From NCBI GenBank assembly GCA_958510825.1, contig OY294050.1:11633340-11697339 (forward strand): a stretch of DNA of 64,000 nucleotides, read 5' to 3'. A program made the translations under genes and the position numbers. Below, one piece after another: positions 22,227 to 33,054 of this stretch. The stretch is from Brachypterus glaber. Lineage: Eukaryota; Arthropoda; Insecta; Coleoptera; Kateretidae. The notes beneath the pieces are model-generated. The model made no database searches and had not been told where the DNA came from. It was given only the letters and a program-made list of their open reading frames with translations. The first letter of the stretch is position 1. Each line of letters starts with the position of its first letter.

Positions 22227-24099
22227 TATAGTAAATAAATAAATAAATAAATAAATAATACGTTTATTTCAATAATTATGAATGAGTACACAAAACAATG
22301 TATAGACAATCATGAACATGAAACTTGTCTTAAAAAATACAAAAATAAAAATTACTTGTAAAGTATAAAAATTCAATTACAAATTTAGTTAAAATAGGCA
22401 GATATTTTATAAGGTTCTAAATTTATTAAAAATGTTAAAATACGTCTTTTGTACATGTTAAAGTTCGTTACCGTTTTTATATCTTCTGGTAATTGATTGA
22501 AGACACTTATTGCAGCATAAAAGGAGCCTTTTTCAAATTGCGCAAGCCTATGTCTTGGAAAATTATATTCAAGAGGCCTGTTGGACCTCAGAGGCTGAAA
22601 TAGCGATTTATTTTTGAAAATAAACACGAGAAGCTCATACAAGTATAAGCCTGTCAATGTCAATATGTTATTGTTCTTAAAGTGGCCTCTACAAGATTCA
22701 TTGTAACCTAAACCTAAAATTGTACGAAGCGTCCGCTTCTGGATCGTGAACAAATCCGGTGCATGTGTACTCTGCCCCCAGAAAATTATACCATACCTCA
22801 GAACAGACTGAAAGTTTGAGTAGTAAACAGATTTTAATGTTTGAAAATTTACATAAGACTTTAACACTCGTAAGGAATACTGTGTTGAATTTAATTTTTT
22901 ACCTAAATGTTCTGTGTGCAAGTCCCAGTGTAAATTTTCATCCAGAACTAAGCCCAAAAATTTTGTGTTATCTGTAGTGCTTAATAACATGTTATCGAAT
23001 GGTACAACTTCGGGGGTAACGAAATTGGACCTTGAGGTCTTGAACATTATAATGTTAGTTTTTTCCTTATTTAGGAGTAACTTATTTTTTTGCAGCCAGT
23101 GTAGGAGATTTTTGATACACGTTTCAAGCAAGCGCAATAGTTCTTGGTAATTCTTTGCTTTTACCAGGAGGTTAGTATCATCAGCAAAGTTAACCAGACT
23201 GCAGTTTAAAAAAGTGATGCACGTAATAATATCATTCATAAAAATTATAAATAGTAAAGGACCAATTATACTGCCCTGTGCAATTCCCAAGTTTTCAATA
23301 AAAATTAAATCTGACAAGAAACATTTACCATCCTGATCGACAGCAACTCTTTGTGATCTTCTTTCCAGATATGATTTGATCCACTGCAAAGCACAACCCC
23401 TCACACCATACTTCTCCAGCTTCCTAAACAGGATATTATGGTCTATTGACTCATAGGCCTTAGTTAGGTCTAAAAATAGACCAATAATATACTCCATTTC
23501 CTCGAAGCCAGAGAGTATCCTATGAGTAAAATCGTGCACCGCAGTGTTAGTTGATCGGTTTTTGATGTAGCCGTGTTGACTGTCGCTAAGGAGGTTATGT
23601 ACTTCGAAGAATTGCAGTATTCTGGAAGCCATTGCGGTTTCGAAAACTTTGGAAAATGCTGACAGCAAGCTAATTGGCCTATAGTTATTTATAATCGTTG
23701 GATCACCTTTTTTATGAATGGGTTTGATTAACCCTACCTTCAAGTCTTCAGGAAATACCCCATGCACCAAAGAATTGTTCACGACAAAAGCCAACGGCTC
23801 GCAAATTTCTAAAGCACATAGTTTAATAATGGTAACAGGAATCTCGTCAAGACCACTGCTCCACTTGTTTTTTAGATTTCCCAAAATATCGACAATCTCC
23901 GAACTCAAAACTGGTGTAATAAAAATTGAGCTAGGGTTATTGTCTAAATCAGAAGAAAAATCTACAGGTTCTAGGTTCTCAATGAGATTTTTAGCTGTAT
24001 TTGCAAAAAAACCATTGATATCATTTGCGACGTTGACAGGATTTCCGGTTATTTGGGCTTTATTTGATTTTTTATCCCCTTTTATGTCCTTATAGTAAA
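22227..24099 (-). mobile_element. 5'-truncated LINE (jockey/CR1-type) with (TTTA)n tail
   Basis: The element runs on the minus strand from about 24090 down to a (TAAA)n tail (plus-strand notation) at 22231-22258. TATAGTAAA stands at 22227-22235 and again at 24091-24099, a candidate 9-bp target duplication that overlaps the tail by microhomology. The apurinic endonuclease domain and ORF1 are absent, so this is a truncated copy, but its reverse transcriptase frame is still open. The flanking (TAAA)n tail style recurs at 36780 and 46960. Confidence 0.75.
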
Positions 24100-24106
24100 G
24101 CAACAT
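22385..24106 (-). CDS. Reverse transcriptase ORF of a non-LTR retrotransposon (partial, N-terminus missing)
   Basis: A 573-codon open frame. SGLDEIP (residues 84-90) and PIHKKGDPTIINNYRPISLL (about 129-148) mark the start of the RT fold. QHGY-KNRST (177-185), LDLTKAYESIDH (212-223, motif A), AQGSIIGPLLF (276-286, motif B), NFADDTNLLV (306-315, catalytic motif C), WLQKNKLLLNKEKT (motif D) and TKFLGLVLDENLHW (motif E) follow in order. The C-terminal SNFQSVLRYGIIFWG block is typical of jockey/CR1-like elements. The first residues (MLLYY) probably come from flanking DNA. With the endonuclease gone the copy cannot be autonomous. The lack of stops suggests recent insertion. Confidence 0.9.
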   Translation of the reverse strand: MLLYYKDIKGDKKSNKAQITGNPVNVANDINGFFANTAKNLIENLEPVDFSSDLDNNPSSIFITPVLSSEIVDILGNLKNKWSSGLDEIPVTIIKLCALEICEPLAFVVNNSLVHGVFPEDLKVGLIKPIHKKGDPTIINNYRPISLLSAFSKVFETAMASRILQFFEVHNLLSDSQHGYIKNRSTNTAVHDFTHRILSGFEEMEYIIGLFLDLTKAYESIDHNILFRKLEKYGVRGCALQWIKSYLERRSQRVAVDQDGKCFLSDLIFIENLGIAQGSIIGPLLFIIFMNDIITCITFLNCSLVNFADDTNLLVKAKNYQELLRLLETCIKNLLHWLQKNKLLLNKEKTNIIMFKTSRSNFVTPEVVPFDNMLLSTTDNTKFLGLVLDENLHWDLHTEHLGKKLNSTQYSLRVLKSYVNFQTLKSVYYSNFQSVLRYGIIFWGQSTHAPDLFTIQKRTLRTILGLGYNESCRGHFKNNNILTLTGLYLYELLVFIFKNKSLFQPLRSNRPLEYNFPRHRLAQFEKGSFYAAISVFNQLPEDIKTVTNFNMYKRRILTFLINLEPYKISAYFN

Positions 24107-25151
24107 CTATGTACGCACATGATTCAGCGTCTATTAGATCCGCACTTGATTTGGCAGACTGTTATTTTCAGAACCCGGGAAATTGCGAGCTATTATTTAT
24201 CTTTTTTAGCTTTTTTCAACGATACACTGGCGTTGCGTTGTGGCAGAGTGGGGACAGCCTTTTGACAGGCGTCTTGCGGTCACTTCTTATCAGTGTTGAA
24301 TTTATGCTATGCTCATGAACGAAAGAACAGCTTTTCCCCGGCTTGAGAATTGAAAAAACCGAATGTTAGTTGTTGTATAGTTTGAAATACGGTAAGTAAG
24401 CTAGGACGAATGGGGGAGGTAGCAGCCAAAAACGCTTCGAGAGAAGCGAATTCACAGTAAACGTGTTTTTATACCTTGACGCACGGATATGTGGCTACGG
24501 CAAATATGTTAGGAATGTGTGTGTAAATGAGAGGCCCATTGTAGGCACGCACGCCTTATAACGCGGAGAACTATATTTAGATTTTATATTCAAGTATATT
24601 TTTTGCTGCATTCTTTCGATAGCTTTAAAACCGTGTGTCAAACAATAAAGATGTTATTTAATACAATTTTTGTCTGCCACATAATTGGGTTCATGACTGT
24701 TTTTAACAATGCTACACAAGTTTTATTAATTACTATAGAATTATTTACTATTATATAAAAAGTTAAATTACTCTTTTATGTACATAATTATACCCCACTA
24801 TCCCCTACAATTATTTAACAATACCTACCATTAATTAAATGTAAATATTTGGTACATATTGTGTACCTCTAAATTATTATATTATTCTAGCATTGTACCT
24901 GCCTATATGGATGTGTGTTTAATCATTGTTATGGAAAATTACTATTAATCGAAATCCCATATTTAAGTACGTAAAATAATAGGAAAATCTAATAATTTAC
25001 TGATATAAAATATCCTATTAAAATTCGTCGTGTCAAATAATAGTTTAATGAAGGTTTTGTTGAAAAGGTTATACACAAATAATACTATATATTTATTGTA
25101 TATAAAGTTTATGTAATAAGTTACCTAAAATTATTAATTCCTAAACGGTAA
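24100..25151. other. Non-coding, more G+C-balanced to about 24560
   Basis: 24120-24560 is less A+T-rich than its surroundings and includes GGTAAGTAAG at 24391, resembling a 5' splice site. No coding frame supports an exon. From 24560 the sequence becomes A+T-rich with nothing recognised. Confidence 0.35.
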
Positions 25152-25273
25152 CCTAATCCAATCCAATCCAATCCAATTCCAGTATGGCTTTTCCCTAGCA
25201 GGCTGATGCTGGAGTAAATCCGCCAAAGCGGTCACATCCATCCCTTACAAAGACCACGCTGCAACTGTAAAAG
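25152..25273 (-). mobile_element. Retroposon 3' end with (GGATT)n tail
   Basis: On the minus strand a unique ~90 bp body (containing GGATGTGACCGCTTTGGCGG and TACTCCAGCATCAGCCTGCT) ends in four to five GGATT repeats, seen on the plus strand as CCAATCCAATCCAATCC at 25158. A short non-coding body with a pentanucleotide tail is typical of a LINE or SINE 3' end. No target duplication could be fixed. Confidence 0.55.
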
Positions 25274-25312
25274 GTAAACTGAATTTAAAGGTGACTTAAT
25301 TCCATGATGTGT

Positions 25313-25610
25313 ATACAGGGTGAGTTTCAATCCATGTACACCCCTAAAATGGGATTGTTTTCAGCCCGTCCAAAGCAATTTTTTTGTAGCTTATATTTTT
25401 TAACAAGGGCTACAAAATGACTTAAAAAAATACTTTTTTTCACTTCCGGTTTCGCCGGAAACTAAGACAATTTTATGTTTTTAAATGTATATTTTTGCAT
25501 TTTTGAATTCAGAAAACAATTTTACATCTAAAAAAATTATATAATTAATTTTTTATTTATTAAAAAAGGCCTAATCCGGCAAAAGTGGAAGTGAAAGTAA
25601 CCCAGTGTGT
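25313..25610. mobile_element. Probable MITE fragment related to family P
   Basis: It begins TATACAGGGTGAGTTTCAAT and contains CACTTCCGGTTTCGCCGG with a later counterpart AATCCGGCAAAAGTGGAAGT, forming an internal inverted repeat. The ACTTCCGGTTT.GCCGG block also occurs in 56383-56970. Confidence 0.45.
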
Positions 25611-26802
25611 TAACTAAAAAGCTTATAATTTTAATTTCATATTGCAAAACGCTAATTTATTTCAAAGGATAATGGATTTATGGTGTGTTTTCCCTTAACA
25701 TGCAGGACTCATTTTCAGGTCTGCTAATCTTAAATTGAAAAAATATAAATTAAATTATATGATAATTATATACAGTTATAATTTTTAATTTAAATAATAG
25801 AAGAATAAACTTATAATTAGTAACCATATATCCAACTATTACCTTTTATTAAATTTAATAATGAAAGTACTATTATCGTACCACAATTTGATTCAATTCT
25901 TTATTATTACTACAATTAAATACATGACATGGAGTCTTGAGTTTTAATTTTGAAAGAACTAGGGGAAAGTCGGGTATATTTATTCTGCGGGTAATAACAG
26001 ACAGCGCCATATTGCAAATATTTGATCCTAATAATATGAAAAAAAAAGATTAAATTCCGATAAAATCTGACAAGCTGAAACAGAAGTTTTCTATATAGAA
26101 TTCTGTAAAATATTTAAGAACAAAATCTGTTTTATATATTAAAACTCTTCAGGTTACTGTTTTTTTTTCAATTTAATGTTTTGTTTTTGTTTTTGTTTTT
26201 TTTTAAGGGGTTTGGGAGTGGTATCAGAAGTCAAGTTTCGATTTTTTTCTGGGGTCGAATGGTGGAGAATTTTTAAAATCTAGCAGGAAAAAAATAGCAA
26301 AACCAACTTTTATATAAAGCTGAATAAAATGAGTGATAAAAGCCCTTGGACATTACATATTTATAGTATTATAGAACTTAAAGTTGGCATACAAGCAAGT
26401 AAAAAAGTAATCTGTGTATTTACTGTGAATAATATATAATGGAGAGCGCAGGATTACATATTATCATGGCTTGTTATTATTTAACTTTATTAATGGAAGT
26501 AAAACATAACGTCAAAAATTAAAAAGATTTGTAAAAATAATTGTTGTTTAAATGTTTGGTCGGCACACCGGCGTCAATTAGTAAATAGACCAATAAAAAC
26601 ATGCATTATATTTAATTTCTGTTTATATTATATTAATAATATACGTGTTACATTAACAGGTCCATATGTGTGCGTGTGTTTATGAAATATAAAATTATAC
26701 AAAAGTCGTGAGAATGTGTAATGCTTCGCATATTATAGGGTAATTCCATGAGTTACCATGGTAATTCATGTTATGGCCGCAGAAAAAAATACTCTTTAAA
26801 TA
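25611..26802. other. Long non-coding stretch
   Basis: Very A+T-rich with T runs near 26160-26200. No genes or recognised repeats. Confidence 0.4.
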
Positions 26803-27090
26803 TTTTATCCAATACATACAGATAATAAGACAATTACCAGCTTTATTTTAAATAGATAAACTCAATAATAACCCCCGCGTGGCTTTTACTTTGTTGAGTG
26901 GATAATTATTTATTTTACCCACTCAACTGTCACTTGTCAAATTATTTTCTTGTAAATGTCAATAAAATTTTTAATAAAAATATGAATTCCTAAGCTATTT
27001 ATTGGATAAAACCTTGTATGGCACTTATGGGTAAACCGATATTGCCCATGAGAAAATTAACCTGCGAGGCGTCAGTACCATAAATAACTA
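26803..27090 (-). mobile_element. Snap-back element family A, copy 3
   Basis: Inverted relative to copies 1 and 2. It reads TTTTATCCAATACATACAGA, CCACTCAACTGTCACTTGTC, GGTAAACCGATATTGCCC and ends ACCATAAATAACTA. One hairpin arm is deleted: GCGAGGCGTCAGTACC jumps straight to the outer edge. Confidence 0.75.
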
Positions 27091-27119
27091 CTTTTTTATT
27101 CTTTTGAAAATGATAATTT

Positions 27120-27335
27120 TTATTTTTTAAAAAAAGTTTAAGGATCCTTAACTTTTTGTTTTTGACAGACAAATAGACGGACGGACGGACAGACGGACAT
27201 TTTCAAAATTTCTTATTTTTTCATGAAACACATTTGTAACCAAGAATTTTTTGTCTAGGACGTTCTTTGACGATTTAGGGAAATTCGAAACTACACTATA
27301 ATATTATTCTAGCTCAAGCGCTGTGAATAATATAA
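27120..27335 (-). repeat. Dispersed repeat family J, copy 1
   Basis: It shares TCATGAAACACATTTGTAAC, a GACGGACGGACAG-type microsatellite, the 'tctaggacgtt' block and the terminal CGCTGTGAATAAT with 29490-29815 and 48045-48560, in opposite orientation. Non-coding. Confidence 0.55.
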
Positions 27336-27729
27336 CAAAAAAATAATAATAATAAATAATTAATAATTTAATAAAATATTTAAAAGAAAGTGTATTTTTC
27401 CTGCAGCTGTAACGTGAGCTACCACGGATTTACCCTATACATATTAAACATGTCTTTTCTGTTACTTTATTTTTTGGAAAATTTTCGCGTGCGGCGCTGG
27501 ACATTCACGCATTTTTTGATATAAGGTTCTAAAAAGTGTGCATGAAATTCGTTAAAATTTTCGCCTCTAGCATGCTAGAGCTTCCGCCCGTTTTGTTAAA
27601 TTTTAAACTGAAAACTGTTTTAAAATAAAAATAAATCATCAGTTAAAAAAGAAAGCACATTGGGGCTCTTTTGTTCTTTTTAGCATTTTAGTGAAATTTA
27701 AAATTGTAACACTGTTTTAAAATTAAGCC

Positions 27730-27925
27730 GGCCTCGGTGGTCAGAGCGCGTTAGCTTTGTAATGCCGAGGTCGCTGGTTCGAATCCCACCGGGGCCCCGC
27801 GGGGGCATGGACGTGTAGTGGGGTTATTAAATTTTATTTAATTATAACTTGTTGATAATACAGACAAATAGGCCATAACCGACACGGTTGAATGACGGAG
27901 TGTACCAACCAAAGGGCAGGTAATG
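27730..27925 (+). mobile_element. tRNA-related SINE, tRNA-Thr-like head
   Basis: A 67-nt head (27730-27796) has acceptor strands GGCCTCG and CGGGGCC that pair with one wobble, a box A-like TGGTCAGAGCG and a perfect box B-like GGTTCGAATCC at 27776-27786. The anticodon region (CTTTGTAA) resembles tRNA-Thr(UGU). The T stem has mismatches and no CCA-type processing context follows. Instead an unrelated ~130 bp body continues (CGCGGGGGCATGGACGTGTA...), so it is a SINE or tRNA pseudogene rather than a functional tRNA. Confidence 0.6.
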
Positions 27926-28150
27926 TATACATTTTTTTATTAAATAGCACTTGCGAGCTGAGGAAGAGAAGAGGTCAAATTTTGTGTGTAAAGAATAGGC
28001 GACCTTAAATTTTTCACATTCTTGGTGCCAGTCGATAAAATTTAGATATTACAACCTTTTATAAAAAAATAAAAGAGACCATAACATTTGTGTCAATTTT
28101 TTCCTGCAGAGCTAGAGTTTTTTTGCATTTATGTAAAATTATAAATTTTT

Positions 28151-28193
28151 ATTTTGATTTTAAAACAATGTTACGTTGTTTTAAAATCAAAAT
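28151..28193. repeat. Perfect 18-bp stem hairpin
   Basis: ATTTTGATTTTAAAACAA, a 7-nt loop TGTTACG, then the exact complement. It lies inside the modular repeat region. Confidence 0.75.
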
Positions 28194-28400
28194 AGACCAT
28201 AATATTTGTAAAAATTTTCGCCTGCGGAGCTGGGGCTTTCTTAAGTTTTTTATTTTTTTAATTTAAGACTATAAAACTTAAAAAAAAAGTTTTAAAATCT
28301 ACAACTTTTACTGCTTTGGATGGGAAAATTATGTTTTGAAAAAGTAGGGGGATCGGGAAAAAAGTTTCCCCGGGCCCCGGCTGGCTCCGTCCGGGCCTAA

Positions 28401-28864
28401 ACGTTCAGTACTCTTCTGGACATGGGGCTGTGAAGAGAGTAATAATATATTAAAGCAAATATAGTTCATAATTAAATTATAAAACAAAACTAACGTAAAT
28501 ATTTATCTGGGTTTTGAAACAATACGATTCAAAATGGAGAGTAAATTACATATTTAAACAAGCGAGGGACCTTGCCAAAAAAAATCACAGCCAATTAAAT
28601 TTATCTTAATAATATATGTTGCATTTTATTGCCCGCCTACATATTTAATAAGCAAACAGTTTATTTAACAATGTATCCCCACTTTTTAACATTTCAAAAT
28701 TGACAATTCTACACCAAGAAAACAATTGCATTGTTGAGTTTTAAAAGGGGTTTATGTCACATTTTTGGTTAAATTTCAGTAATAACGGATATGATATCTT
28801 AGACTCTATAGGCATGGATCAATATTTAAAGAAAACCAAGAAAAAAATGCTGAACCCTTTTTTT
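28401..28864. other. Non-coding, nothing recognised
   Basis: A+T-rich spacer without gene-like frames. Confidence 0.4.
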
Positions 28865-30226
28865 AGGGTGTTACATTAGAGTGGACCTTATATTTTTTAT
28901 TATCTTAAAATCTTCATTTAGGTGTAACTAGAAACCTCTACAAATATGAGAGTGATCAAGAGCGTGTACATTTAATGTTATTTACATTTATTATTTGACT
29001 ATCAATGACATAAATTTAATAAATAGGGTTTTATAGAAAATTTCTGTATAATGCGTTTCCTGTTTATTTAAATTAAAGTCACCTTACAAAAAATTGGGGT
29101 AAGTAACCTCACAAATAAATATCAGAACGTGTAAAAGGCAATGAAAAGAAAACATTATCATTTCATAGGGGCTGTGGAACTGAAAGGGGCGGGCGTAAAA
29201 TGTCCCATAGTGACTACATAAACATTCAATCAGTCAGGAAAATCTATAAGACCTATAAATGCGATATCAATAACTAACTCTCGCGGGATTTTGGCAAAGT
29301 AACCCACTGTTTTATCGGCAAATGTACCGAAAAGCTTATGCCAATCTGAAGATATGGAATCGAATAAAACACACATTTTATATACAGAGGGTTGATGATT
29401 TTTTATTATTTTTAACCCAAAATAGTAATAAGTGACGCGGGGGTGACATCCCCCTCCCTATGTCCGGCCCTGATTGTTAGTGTATGAGAGCTTATTATAA
29501 TGTTCACAGCACGCTGCAGCGCCTGCGCTAGAGTAGTATTATACGGTACCGCAGTAGTTTGGACTTTTAAAAAAAAGTCGAAAATCGGCAAAAAAACGTC
29601 CTTAACTAAAATTCTTGGATACAAATGTGTTTCATGAAAAAAATAAGAAACTTTGAAAAAGTCCGTCTGTCCGTCCGGTCGTCCGTCTGTCCGTCCGGTC
29701 GTCCGTCTGTTCGATATTACGTTTCTTGTGGACACTCAAGAACGGATAATCCGATCGAATTTAAATTTTCAGGAAAAATCAAGTTCTATTAGGGGAAGAC
29801 CCCTATTGTAGTTAAAAGTAATTCCCACAAAAAAAAAAAAAAACAAAAAAGTTATTTTTCGTAGTTTTTCGCAAAAAGAAAATTAAAAAATAACTCACAT
29901 TTATGGTGGAAATTCGTAAATTTTAGTGTTAGAGGCAGCTTTGGCGGATTTTGCATCGGTTAGAAACTTTTGATGATTTTGAAATTTGACGCATATTTTT
30001 TTATGCTCAAAAGGAAAAAATTAAAATTGGAAGCCCTTTAAAATTTTTATTTGTACAAAAATTACAGAAAATTTTTAACGATTTTTTACGATTTATGGTA
30101 ATTTTACGAATTTTAGGGTCCCCATTAGCCCCCTTAGAGAAGTTCGATCACTCAAATATTTTTAGAATTTTCTAGTTACACCTAAATGAAAATTTTAAAA
30201 TAATAAAAAAATATAAATTCCACCCT
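28865..30226. repeat. Inverted repeat pair enclosing 1.2 kb
   Basis: The left arm 28865-28934 (AGGGTG ... CTTCATTTAGGTGTAACTAG) is mirrored at 30169-30226 (CTAGTTACACCTAAATGAAA ... CACCCT). The interior holds repeat J copy 2 and no transposase-like frame. It could be the two TIRs of a non-autonomous DNA element or two independent repeats in opposite orientation. Confidence 0.4.
29490..29815 (+). repeat. Dispersed repeat family J, copy 2
   Basis: It runs from GTTCACAGCACGCTGCAGCG and TAGTATTATACGGTA through AAATGTGTTTCATGAAAAAA, a GTCCGTCTGTCCGTCC microsatellite and GAACGGATAATCCGATCG to the 'gaaaaatcaagttctat' block. The minus-strand open frame at 29412-29735 is a reading of this repeat. Confidence 0.6.
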
Positions 30227-30559
30227 ATTATTTCATAGGTATTTAAAACTTAATCTTTTTTCTGGTTAAATTACTGTAAACTAGATGAAACGTTGCAAGC
30301 ACCCTGTCAAAACATCGGCACTATTGTACACTAGAGCCATCTAGTTTGCAAATTTCAAACTAGGTGTTTTGTTTGATTTTAAATTCTGTATCTTTAAAAC
30401 ATTATATTCTAGCAAAAAACTGTATATAACATTTTTTATAGGGCTTAAAAAGAGCTTTTATTTAAAATATAATTTTGAAATCGGGTTATAAATATGTGAG
30501 ATATGCTAAAAAAACCTTTTACTGCTTTAAACGCCAATATCTCGAAAACAATGCGTTTT

Positions 30560-30821
30560 AGGAAAACGTTGTATATAACATTTTTTGACCAATTTAAAAT
30601 TAACCAAATACAATAATAATTGCCTTAATTATAAACAAAAAACGCTAAAAATAGGAGTTTTACCCTATTTTTCCCCCTTACCCCCAATCGTTTACCCCCA
30701 AAATCTAATCAGATCTTCGGAATGCGATAAGAAACAATATGCAAAAAACCGCAAGTCGATATCTCATGTAGAAATGAGTTAGAGAGTTTACACCCAGACA
30801 GACAGACAGACAGACACAGAC

Positions 30822-30867
<46 letters not shown>

Positions 30868-30960
30868 GGGCGCAAAAATTTTTTTTACTGATTTAGAATG
30901 GTCTAAAACGTCAAAAAATGTAAAAAAACGTGGTCAAAGATTTTGACTTTTCGGCGAATA
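30560..30960 (+). repeat. Repeat unit ending in a (CAGA)n microsatellite
   Basis: A T/A-rich unit with CAAGTCGATATCTCATGTAG leads into an interrupted CAGA array at 30793-30867. The array is followed by CGGGCGCAAAAATTTTTTTT. Similar 'interrogative phrase then GACAGACAGAC then poly-T' units are at 42040-42440, 49600-49790 and 60250-60440. The stretch 30227-30559 before it holds nothing recognised. Confidence 0.5.
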
Positions 30961-31399
30961 TTTCAATACATCGGCACTCTTAGTAGCATTAAGTGCCGAT
31001 GTAATACTTGTTTTGTCTAAATTACAACACTCGTACAACACAAGTGATAACACAAAAATATTCGCACTGAAACAATCGAGTCGGGAATTTCTAGAAACCC
31101 CAAGAATTCTAATTACTTTTATACATTAACGTGAGCTCTCATAATTAAGCCACCTCGAGAATGTTTTTCCTTATATGGCGACTATTTTGCCATAAAATGG
31201 TATACATATATCTAACAGATAATTATCAATTAAATATTGCTTTAATAGTCACTAAACAAAACTTGAACGATAGGAATTACAATAAATATTATAGTGGACA
31301 AAAAAAAAATACACCTTAGAGCTAGTACACTCCACCCTGCCCAATCTTACAAACATTTTTTTATCAAAATATAATGGCGAGGGCACTAACTTTCAATAA
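30961..31399. other. Non-coding, nothing recognised
   Basis: CATCGGCACTCTTAGTAGC and GTGCCGATGTAATAC near 30970-31010 form a small inverted repeat. No genes. Confidence 0.4.
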
Positions 31400-31439
31400 A
31401 AATTTAAAAAACTTTCCCAAGATGGGGCAGGGTGGAGTT

Positions 31440-31735
31440 ATGCTATTACGATTAGATTTCCCCAATATTGGATCCGCCATTTTGATTTTTGAAAAACTGG
31501 CACCAGATTCGTAATCAGTGACCCCCAAAAACCCCCGAGTACCAAGTTTCAAGCAAATCGGAGCAACTTTAAAAAATCTCTTCCGCTATATTGGATCCGC
31601 CATTTTAAATTTTGGAAAACTGACATCAGGTTCGTAATCAGCGGCCCCAAAAAACGCGGAGTAACAAGTTTCAAGCAAATCTGAGCAACTTTAAAAAATC
31701 GAATCCGCCATATTGGATTCAGATTCAGCGACTCA
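31440..31735 (-). repeat. Tandem modules of about 115 bp (family M)
   Basis: Three imperfect units share ATTGGATCCGCCATTTT, a 'gaaaactg.ca..aggttcgtaatcag' block and AAGTTTCAAGCAAATC.GAGC. The frames at 31364-31800 are artefacts of this repeat. Confidence 0.6.
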
Positions 31736-31745
31736 AAAACATACA

Positions 31746-32149
31746 ATATGATAATATCATGTTTAAAAAAAAAAAATGCACATTTTTGGTACGAAAACAT
31801 TATTTTCTCTGCACTGTGAAGGGGTTAGTATAACTTGTCTAATAGGTATTATTAAATGACTTTGTTTAATATTATTAAGTTATTTTGGTACTTAGATACG
31901 CGTGCTTACAATAAGAAATTATTTTATGACATCTTCTTCATTTATTTTTTATGATCATTTACAATTTTGATTTTTTACCGTTTACAACCCTCTGCCATAG
32001 ACACCTTATTTATGAAGCTTTACTACAGATGGCGTAAAAATTACGCCGTCCTTTAAAAGTCGAACAACATTTTTAATATTTTGACTTATTTATCGTTAAA
32101 CGTGTTCTTTATAGCTTTAATTATTAAATTATAAATGTTATAGAACATA
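31746..32149. other. Non-coding; possible left part of repeat F
   Basis: ACAACCCTCTGCCATAGAC near 31986 and GGCGTAAAAATTACGCCGTC near 32033 resemble motifs at the right end of repeat F (32150-32541). They could be its left terminus. Confidence 0.35.
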
Positions 32150-32541
32150 ATATTTAAATTTATAAAATATAATTTATACTATAATCTTATTTTTTGTTAA
32201 TTTTGATTTGGCAGGGAAATTTATTTAAATAACTTGGTAGAAGAAAGAAAAAATATTTATAAAATAAAATTAAAAACTTAATCATATATAAACAACATAA
32301 ACATAAAATAAAATAAAAATATTTTTTTTTTGCAATGGTTAAACCCTATTGCTTTTACTATTTCATACTTACAGACATAGCGTATTTTTTACGCCGCTTC
32401 TCCGCTTGGATTTAGGGCTTAAACTGAATGTCCGAAAGGTACTGAGACGCGGAAAGCCGCAGTTAGTCGGAGTGGGGAGAAATTACAAATTGCATACTAT
32501 CCAGGTGTAAAATCTACGCCGTGACTGTAGTTAAGGGTTAA
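32150..32541 (+). mobile_element. Repeat F copy 1, piggyBac-like right terminus
   Basis: It is similar throughout to 59085-59513 and ends in ..GTAGTTAAGGG followed by TTAA at 32538-32541. An AGGG|TTAA end is the style of piggyBac-type elements, which insert at TTAA. Shared blocks include GGAAATTTATTTAAATAA, CTTACAGACATAGCGTA, GCGGAAAGCCGCAGTTAGTC and ACTATCCAGG.GTAAAATCTA. No transposase is visible. Confidence 0.5.
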
Positions 32542-33054
32542 TTTAAAAGACAATAATAAAATACATAAATAAATAATATAATTTTTTGATTTTTAAGTTT
32601 ATTTGTTTATTTTTAAAAGGGAAAACATTGTTTTATGGTTTTAATAACTTTTTATCTTTACATTTTCAAAACCCACATTCTTCAAATATTTCAATAAAAC
32701 ATATAATCTTGGATTATGTTGAATTGAATAAAATGTGTGTGCATTCCTTATTATCAAAGTAAAGAATCACCCCCCAAAAAACTATTATCGGACATATACC
32801 CTCAGATTTGTTCTCAGTATTTCTGGGGTCTTTATACTTTTTATGATATATCATAATACTGGCTTTTCACAATACGTATGCAATACTGTTTTTACGAGAA
32901 AATTCTTAATGTTTTTCTTTTATAAGTGTTTATTAGCCCCAGCCGGATAATTTTTTAAAAACACAAAATTTTACTTATTTTGCCAAAATTATTTTGATAA
33001 AAATTAACTTTTACTTGTGTAAAACTAAATGAAAATAAAATTAGGTAAAATTTT
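32542..33054. other. Non-coding, nothing recognised
   Basis: A+T-rich spacer. Confidence 0.4.

Larger units (their letters stand above)
27470..28400 (+). repeat. Region of imperfect repeated modules with a SINE insert
   Basis: The phrase AAAATTTTCGCCTGCGGAGC and variants recur at about 27480, 27555, 28100 and 28210, each followed by T-rich sequence. This marks old modular repeats. They are separated by the tRNA-like SINE at 27730-27925. A G+C-rich block (GGGCCCCGGCTGGCTCCG) sits at 28372-28390. Confidence 0.45.

Noticed and set aside
23718..24318. Plus-strand open frames of 125 and 84 codons
   Set aside because: The first is antisense to the reverse transcriptase ORF and the second straddles its 5' boundary; neither shows a domain.
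24390..24402. Splice donor GGTAAGTAAG as evidence of a host exon
   Set aside because: No coding frame or acceptor supports it, and such motifs arise by chance.
26803..27090. Family A as a Helitron, because a hairpin precedes CTAGT in some copies
   Set aside because: Homology among copies continues past CTAGT to AAATAACTA, so CTAG is not the terminus.
27730..27796. Functional tRNA gene
   Set aside because: T-stem mismatches, an irregular anticodon loop and a SINE-like 3' body argue for a tRNA-derived retroposon.
29412..29735. 107-codon minus frame with Arg/Thr/Asp repeats
   Set aside because: It reads the GTCCGTC microsatellite of repeat J.
30793..30867. CRISPR-like array of short repeats
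   Set aside because: It is a CAGA microsatellite with no spacers; no CRISPR-type structure exists in the window.
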